Below are positions 6,248 to 10,565 of a DNA stretch of 10,565 nt, piece after piece; positions within the stretch are counted from its first letter, which is position 1, and each line of letters opens with the position of its first letter. Under the pieces are notes generated by a model, which had not been told where the DNA came from, searched no databases, and saw nothing but the letters and a program-made list of their open reading frames with translations. Source of the DNA: Pseudomonadota bacterium (GTDB lineage: Bacteria > Pseudomonadota > Alphaproteobacteria > Rhodospirillales > UBA2165); assembly GCA_027592155.1 (NCBI GenBank), contig JAQCKY010000029.1, forward strand, positions 1-10,565, written 5' to 3'. The translations under genes and the position numbers were made by a program.

Positions 6248-6561
6248 TCTGCTCTTTTCCTCATAATCTCTGCGGAAATCGCCAATATTTACGGTGTTTG
6301 CCGCAAATACGACACCGCACCCATCGTTGCCGACGGGCGCGTGTTAACATCAAACGCGTTTATTTTTCGTTATGGAGAGGCGGTTCAAACTTCCCTCTAT
6401 ACCAACTCAGCCGTATCGAATTCCGTAATAATTTTCGCAAACGGTAAAGCGCGCGCCCCTCTATATCACAGTGGGAAGCTAAATTACAGCAGCCGCCTGA
6501 ACGGCGCGGCCTTGGTGCTGAGGTTACCCTCAGCACCCGCCATCACGATTAACCGAGGAGC
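6248..6561. other. Long non-coding region upstream of carD
   Basis: The only gap over 300 bases. It holds a strong inverted repeat next to the ferredoxin stop (listed separately), two copies of CCCTCTATA on the plus strand (6393-6401 and 6457-6465; TATAGAGGG on the minus strand), an eight-base palindrome TGTTAACA (6342-6349) within a CGCGT/ACGCG inverted repeat, and several AT-rich patches. The carD promoter should lie here, but I found no pair of -35 and -10 boxes convincing enough to place it. No coding frame with family resemblance was seen. Confidence 0.5.
6514..6537 (-). terminator. Ten-base-pair hairpin after fdxA
   Basis: GGTGCTGAGG and CCTCAGCACC form a perfect ten-base-pair stem with a four-base loop, 24 bases past the ferredoxin stop. 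As minus-strand RNA the loop is GUAA, a stabilising GNRA tetraloop; as plus-strand RNA it would be UUAC. This suggests it functions in the ferredoxin transcript. No T-run follows, so it may be a Rho-assisted terminator or an mRNA 3'-end stabiliser. Confidence 0.55.
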
Positions 6562-6897
6562 TTAGCTGCCCGCGCCGGGGTTCTCGCTCATCATTTCTTT
6601 TTTGCCGGACTTATCTTTCCACTCGTCCGCATCCGCCGGGGTTTCACCCTTGGCGGTGATGTTCGGCCAAGTTGCCGAGAACTTCGTGTTGATTTCCAGC
6701 CAATCATCCAACCCGTCTTCGGTGTCGGGGACGATCGCTTCAGCCGGGCATTCCGGTTCGCAAACGCCGCAGTCGATGCATTCATCGGGATTGATCACGA
6801 GGAAATTCTCACCCTCATAAAAACAATCGACCGGGCATACTTCGACGCAATCCTGGTACTTACACTTTATGCAATTTTCGGTGACAAGATATGTCAT
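6562..6897 (-). CDS. fdxA: Seven-iron ferredoxin FdxA ([3Fe-4S][4Fe-4S])
   Basis: A 111-residue low-potential electron carrier very close in pattern to Azotobacter vinelandii ferredoxin I. It has nine cysteines at 9, 12, 17, 21, 25, 40, 43, 46 and 50, the same spacing as FdI shifted by one. By that comparison C9, C17 and C50 should hold the [3Fe-4S] cluster; C21, or the C25 equivalent, with C40, C43 and C46 the [4Fe-4S] cluster. The segments CIKCKYQDCVEVCPVDC and DECIDCG are diagnostic. The C-terminal tail (about 60-111) includes the WPNIT motif and ends in a variable polar stretch. GGAG about eight bases before the ATG supports the start. It lies 57 bases after the TerB-like gene. Its redox partner is not visible here. 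Confidence 0.95.
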   Translation of the reverse strand: MTYLVTENCIKCKYQDCVEVCPVDCFYEGENFLVINPDECIDCGVCEPECPAEAIVPDTEDGLDDWLEINTKFSATWPNITAKGETPADADEWKDKSGKKEMMSENPGAGS

Positions 6898-6954
6898 TGA
6901 TTCTTCTCCGTGGACCGTAATTTGCCGGAGTCTTTGCGAGCCGACGGTTTCTTC

Positions 6955-7422
6955 TTACACCGAGGGCGACGTGATGCCAAGCCTTGCTCGAACGCGTTTT
7001 TGCGCAACGCCGCGATCGCGATCCGAGACGAATAGGAGCCCGCCAATCCGGCGAATCAGGTTTGATTCATAATGGTCCACGCGGCCATCCGCATAGGCGA
7101 CTTCCCAGATCATTTCGATCATCGAAACGCGTTCTTCGGCAGTGAAGCGATCCTTGACGACACGGGTGAAGGCGTAAAGCTGTCCGGTTTCATTGACCGC
7201 CTCCTCCGCTTGCTCGAGGACCTCCGCAATCTCCTCGGCGCTGAGGTCAAAATGGTTGGTTAGCAGCGCGGTGATCGTGCGGCGTTCATCCTCGTCAAAA
7301 TCGCCGTCCATGCAGGCGGCTTCTACCAGCAGCGCCGCGGCGGCCAGGGGTAATGCCTCAACGGTGGAGAGTTTTTCTTCGGCTTGGTCGCCACCGAATA
7401 GGGCTTTTAGTCGGTTTATCAT
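6955..7422 (-). CDS. TerB-like helical protein
   Basis: A 155-residue, mostly alpha-helical soluble protein of the TerB (tellurite resistance B) superfamily. Two internally similar halves each carry the acidic loop typical of the fold: DGDFDEDE at 39-46 and DGRVDHYE at 112-119, the likely divalent-metal site. The first ten residues (MINRLKALFG) look like the amphipathic start common in standalone alphaproteobacterial TerB proteins. There are no other ter genes, so tellurite resistance should not be assumed; role unknown. The ATG at 7422 has a weak ribosome-binding site. A candidate promoter lies just upstream, and the ferredoxin follows after 57 bases, so the two may be co-transcribed. Confidence 0.86.
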   Translation of the reverse strand: MINRLKALFGGDQAEEKLSTVEALPLAAAALLVEAACMDGDFDEDERRTITALLTNHFDLSAEEIAEVLEQAEEAVNETGQLYAFTRVVKDRFTAEERVSMIEMIWEVAYADGRVDHYESNLIRRIGGLLFVSDRDRGVAQKRVRARLGITSPSV

Positions 7423-7467
7423 TATCGTGGCCTATCATCGCCGGTCGTGACCGTGCAAGGGACAATT

Positions 7468-7496
7468 CATATAAGCCGCGTTGCAAAGCCACACAA
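7468..7496 (-). promoter_or_regulatory. Candidate promoter for TerB-like gene and fdxA
   Basis: On the minus strand TTGTGT (-35, three of six matches to TTGACA) and TATATG (-10, four of six to TATAAT) are separated by exactly 17 bases, ending 45 bases before the TerB-like start. It is placed in the 98-base gap after the S4 gene. Pattern match only. Confidence 0.3.
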
Positions 7497-7520
7497 TGCC
7501 GTGACGGTCAGGCTCCCCAC

Positions 7521-7931
7521 TCAACCGGGGTCATCGCGGCCCATCAAGTGATCGATCGCACGGCGTTCCGCTTTGGTGGGCCGGCCTGAGCCTAATTCAC
7601 GGCCGGTTTCGGGGATGCCATCCTTGACGGCGTCTTCCCGGCGAGGCGGTGGGGCCAAGTCCTCATAGAGCGCTTGTGCCTGCTGGGCGGGACCGCGGCG
7701 CTCGCCAAGCGCAACGATGCTAATGACGCGGATATGATGGCCCAGCGGAAAGGTCAGGACGTCACCGGGTTTTACCGGATGATGGGGTTTAACCCCTTCG
7801 CGGTCGTTGATCCGAATGCGGGACGACTGACAGAGCTTCGTCGCCAGCGAGCGTGTTTTCACGAATCGCGCATGCCACAGCCATTTATCCAGCCTAATGG
7901 TGGCAACCGGTTCTAGCCCCTCCGGCGTCAT
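7521..7931 (-). CDS. S4-domain RNA-binding protein (Hsp15/HslR-like)
   Basis: A 136-residue basic protein of the HslR family. The S4 RNA-binding domain spans about 12-75 and starts with the signature RLDKWLWHARFVKTRSLA; the later VKPGD and the C-terminal GSGRPTKAERR (114-124) are also family features. E. coli Hsp15 binds 50S subunits carrying stalled nascent chains after heat shock and helps recycle them; the same role is plausible but inferred. The start codon overlaps the helicase stop as ATGA, so translation should be coupled and the two probably act in the same RNA or ribosome process. Length is normal. No unusual features. Confidence 0.94.
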   Translation of the reverse strand: MTPEGLEPVATIRLDKWLWHARFVKTRSLATKLCQSSRIRINDREGVKPHHPVKPGDVLTFPLGHHIRVISIVALGERRGPAQQAQALYEDLAPPPRREDAVKDGIPETGRELGSGRPTKAERRAIDHLMGRDDPG

Positions 7932-10423
7932 GACACCGCCAGATCCTTCAGGATGGCAAAAGGAGAATCCTGATTTAACGGTTTTTTCCGTTTTGCTTTT
8001 CGGGGGCCGGATCGTTTTTTGCGAACGGGCAACGCAAAGGCCAGACCGGTCTCGTTTTGGGTTGCGCTATATCCCAGCGCCTCCAGAACGCCGGCCATAT
8101 CCGCCGTCGTACAGCCGACGAGGTTTAAGACATCTGCGCCGATCTCGGCCTTACCGGACGCCGCGGCTTTGCGCAGCAGACCATGCAGACGTTCGATGAT
8201 GTCCAGGCGAACGGCCAATGTTCCGAGCCGCCGATACCCCGTCACGGCGAGGAACTCGGCCGGTGTATTTTTCGGATAGGGCAGAGAAGCCCGCCCCGGC
8301 GGCGGCAAATCCGGCATCGGCGAAAGCCCCGCCTGCACTGCCCACAGGAGGGCCGCCGTACGCGCCGCCGCCGGCTTTAAGATAACCGGAATATAGATAT
8401 GATCCCGGCCCAGCCTGACGCCGAGACCACGAAGCTTGCCATAGTCCGCCTTCTGCAATCCCTTTAGCTGCGTCTCCACCTGACGGCGCGTCACTGATCC
8501 AAGGGCCTCGGTGAGTTGGAACGCGACCCCCCGCGCAGGGCCGGTCAGCGGCGCCTCCCGCAATCGGACAATCGGCCCAAGCGCGCGTTTGATAAGGCGG
8601 TCGAGCCAGCCCCTGAGGTGAGTTTCCACCGCGATCCGCGCCGGCCCATCGAGCAGATCGTCCTGCAGCGTTGTGATCTTCGGGTGAAGGGCATCCGTCC
8701 CGGCGGAGAGCCGCGCGACCGCTTCCTCCCGCCAGTGGATAACGCCGTCATCGGCGAGCCGTATCTCCGCATCGGGGCCGGAACAGAGTGTCCGTACCCG
8801 GTGATCGATCCGCCCGCCGACCGAGCGGACCGCCGCCGCCATCACCGTCCGGTCAACCTCGTGTCCCCCAGTGGGGTCGGGTTGAAAGCGGAAACCATTG
8901 AGCCGGCCGACATCATAACCTTCGACCGAGACCTCACCGTCTGCGGTGATCTCGGTGCACAACTCATTTCGCTCCCGTAAGCCGCGCACCAATGCCGTCG
9001 CGCGCTGATCGACAAAACGTTGGGTAAGCCGTTCGTGCAATGCATCGGATAACCGGTCTTCGATCTCCCGGGTCATCGCCTGCCAGTGTTCCGGGTCATC
9101 GAGCCAGCCGCTGCGGTGAGAGACATAGGTCCAGATCCGGATGTTGGCGATCCGGCCCAGCAGCGTGTCTATATCCCCGTCGGTCTGATTGATCCGGTTG
9201 ATCTGACGGGCCATCCAATCGACCGGCAGCATGCCGTTTCTCGCGACGAGGAATTTGTAGATCTGCGATAGCAAACCGGTGTGGCTGTCACTCGCGATTT
9301 TACGGAAATCCGGGACCTGGCAAACCTCCCACAACAGCCGCGTTTCGCTTTCCCGCATCGCCCGCGCCGCGATCTCCGGGTCGGCCGTCAACTCATTCAG
9401 GAACCGTTCGTCATCGGCATTGCGGACTTTGATCAGCAACGGCGACTCGGAGGGTCTCTCAAGACTGTCTCGGAGCGTCTTGTAAGACGAGAATTCAAGT
9501 TGCGGATTGCGCCAATAGCCGGCGCTGATCGACTGAAAATTGTGATCTTCGATTCGTTCCACGACATCGGCGGGCAGCTCCGTCACCTCGGCCGTTACGC
9601 CGAAGGTGCCGTCGCTCATATGGCGTCCGGCCCGGCCGGCGATCTGGGCTAGTTCTTCGGGGCGTAAATTGCGTGATCCGTTGCCATCGAATTTTCGCAC
9701 CGCCGCGAAGGCGACATGATCGATTTCCAGGTTGAGGCCCATGCCGATTGCATCGGTCGCGACCAAATGATCGACCTCGCCTTCCTGGAACATTTGCACC
9801 TGCGCATTCCGGGTGCGGGGACTGAGGGCTCCCATGACGATGGCGGCGCCACCCCGCTGCCGCCGGAGGAGTTCGGCCATGGAATAAACATCGGCGGCGG
9901 AAAATCCGACAACGGCGCTGCGCGGGATCATCCGGCCGATCTTTTTTGCCCCGGTATAGGTGATCTTCGAAAACCGGGGCCTGGTGAGGAATTCGGCTTC
10001 GGGGACCAGTCTACGGATCAAGGGCTTTACCGTTTCCGCCCCCATGAACATGGTTTCTTCGGTGCCCCGGGCATTCAGAAGACGGTCCATGAAAATATGG
10101 CCGCGTTCCGGATCGGCGCAGAGCTGGATTTCGTCCACCGCCAGGAAGGCCGTCGGCAGATCGAGCGGCATGGATTCGACAGTGCAGAAAATATATTTGG
10201 CGTAGGGCGGAACGATTTTTTCTTCGCCGGTGATCAGGGCCACTTCGCGCCGGCTTTTGAGTTTGACGGCGCGATCATAATTTTCCCGGGCCAGAAGGCG
10301 CAGCGGAAATCCCATGATGCCGCTTCCATGACCGAGCATGCGTTCTAACGCGAGATAGGTCTTACCGGTGTTGGTCGGCCCGAGGACGGCGATGACACGG
10401 GTGCGGCGGGTCGAGATATCCAT
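7928..10423 (-). CDS. SUV3/MgpS-like superfamily 2 RNA helicase
   Basis: An 831-residue ATP-dependent helicase of the Ski2/SUV3-related group found across Alphaproteobacteria. Visible motifs are Walker A GPTNTGKT (15-22), motif II DEIQ (97-100, as in SUV3 rather than DEAD), a motif V region ATDAIGMGLNLE (222-233) and motif VI QIAGRAGR (260-267). The RecA-like core occupies about 1-290. A long C-terminal part follows, with a SUV3-like helical region, an alphaproteobacterial module with LGVRLGRDHIYIP near 660-680, and a lysine/arginine-rich tail (KKRSGPRKAKRKK) likely to contact RNA. Mitochondrial SUV3 unwinds RNA for degradation; a role in RNA turnover or ribosome handling is inferred. The ATG at 10423 is the only ATG after an in-frame TGA upstream, though AGAGG is unusually close to it. 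The downstream S4 gene overlaps by four bases. Confidence 0.95.
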   Translation of the reverse strand: MDISTRRTRVIAVLGPTNTGKTYLALERMLGHGSGIMGFPLRLLARENYDRAVKLKSRREVALITGEEKIVPPYAKYIFCTVESMPLDLPTAFLAVDEIQLCADPERGHIFMDRLLNARGTEETMFMGAETVKPLIRRLVPEAEFLTRPRFSKITYTGAKKIGRMIPRSAVVGFSAADVYSMAELLRRQRGGAAIVMGALSPRTRNAQVQMFQEGEVDHLVATDAIGMGLNLEIDHVAFAAVRKFDGNGSRNLRPEELAQIAGRAGRHMSDGTFGVTAEVTELPADVVERIEDHNFQSISAGYWRNPQLEFSSYKTLRDSLERPSESPLLIKVRNADDERFLNELTADPEIAARAMRESETRLLWEVCQVPDFRKIASDSHTGLLSQIYKFLVARNGMLPVDWMARQINRINQTDGDIDTLLGRIANIRIWTYVSHRSGWLDDPEHWQAMTREIEDRLSDALHERLTQRFVDQRATALVRGLRERNELCTEITADGEVSVEGYDVGRLNGFRFQPDPTGGHEVDRTVMAAAVRSVGGRIDHRVRTLCSGPDAEIRLADDGVIHWREEAVARLSAGTDALHPKITTLQDDLLDGPARIAVETHLRGWLDRLIKRALGPIVRLREAPLTGPARGVAFQLTEALGSVTRRQVETQLKGLQKADYGKLRGLGVRLGRDHIYIPVILKPAAARTAALLWAVQAGLSPMPDLPPPGRASLPYPKNTPAEFLAVTGYRRLGTLAVRLDIIERLHGLLRKAAASGKAEIGADVLNLVGCTTADMAGVLEALGYSATQNETGLAFALPVRKKRSGPRKAKRKKPLNQDSPFAILKDLAVS

Positions 10424-10565
10424 GCCTCTAAAATCGGTTTTTCAACGCCATCGCGCAAGTGCGTAAATTTCAGGACTCTCGGTTGGCGGAAACCAGCGGA
10501 ACAAACGATACGGGAAGGATGGGCTTTACCGACATATCCCCGGTTTCTTTTTTTTCGCCCAACAT
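10424..10565. other. Upstream region of the helicase; possible partial gene
   Basis: No gene can be assigned. A minus-strand frame is open from the window edge to a TGA at 10472-10470 (31 codons, ending in NRES) and could be the C-terminus of an upstream gene. A plus-strand frame from a GTG at 10459 is also open to the edge. Neither has a recognised family, and G+C at third positions in the minus frame is unremarkable. Any helicase promoter would also lie here; none was clear. Confidence 0.2.

Noticed and set aside
6955..7422. Tellurite-resistance locus
   Set aside because: Only a lone TerB-fold gene is present, with no terA, terC, terD or terZ-type neighbours.
7447..7510. Distant inverted repeat TGACCGT / ACGGTCA in the gap before the TerB-like gene
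   Set aside because: Seven-base arms about 50 bases apart are easily expected by chance and do not form a compact structure.
9716..10348. 210-codon plus-strand open frame opposite the helicase core
   Set aside because: It mirrors the helicase motifs in antisense and has no domain of its own.
10470..10565. C-terminus of an upstream minus-strand gene
   Set aside because: Only 31 codons are visible, a plus-strand frame is equally open, and neither matches a family I know, so it was not called as a gene.

Overview
The window looks like core chromosome of an alphaproteobacterium, most likely near the Rhodospirillales. The basis is protein-level resemblance only: a SUV3/MgpS-type helicase followed by an S4 protein, an Azotobacter FdI-type seven-iron ferredoxin and a CarD/CdnL regulator, which I know as an alphaproteobacterial neighbourhood. 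The genes are GC-rich. No rRNA, CRISPR array, insertion sequence or phage gene was seen.

Layout. Left edge (1-119): the 5' half of a tRNA-Arg(CCU) gene on the minus strand, broken in the anticodon loop and joined to AT-rich sequence. Block 1 (120-2433, minus): prolyl aminopeptidase, a PagL-type lipid A deacylase and a standalone ChrR-like double cupin, possibly one transcription unit ending near the tRNA. Block 2 (about 2496-4792, plus, divergent from block 1): a nuclease-fold (SNase-like) exported protein and an M48 zinc metalloprotease lipoprotein, joined by an ATGA overlap. Block 3 (4817-10423, minus, convergent with block 2): in transcription order, SUV3-like RNA helicase, S4 RNA-binding protein (ATGA overlap), TerB-like protein, ferredoxin, CarD regulator and a PPP-phosphatase-like protein. 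The only non-coding stretch over 300 bases is 6248-6561, between the ferredoxin and CarD.

Functional picture (inference). The left half is mostly cell-envelope and periplasm biology: an outer-membrane lipid A deacylase, a periplasmic metalloprotease and an exported SNase-fold protein. The right half is RNA and ribosome handling (helicase plus S4 protein), electron transfer (ferredoxin) and global control of transcription initiation (CarD).

I see no coherent new defence or biosynthetic system. The points most worth a second look are the broken tRNA-Arg, and two proteins that keep a hydrolase fold but have lost the catalytic residues at the expected spacing: the SNase-like protein, and the PPP-phosphatase-like protein, which has lost nearly all its metal ligands.
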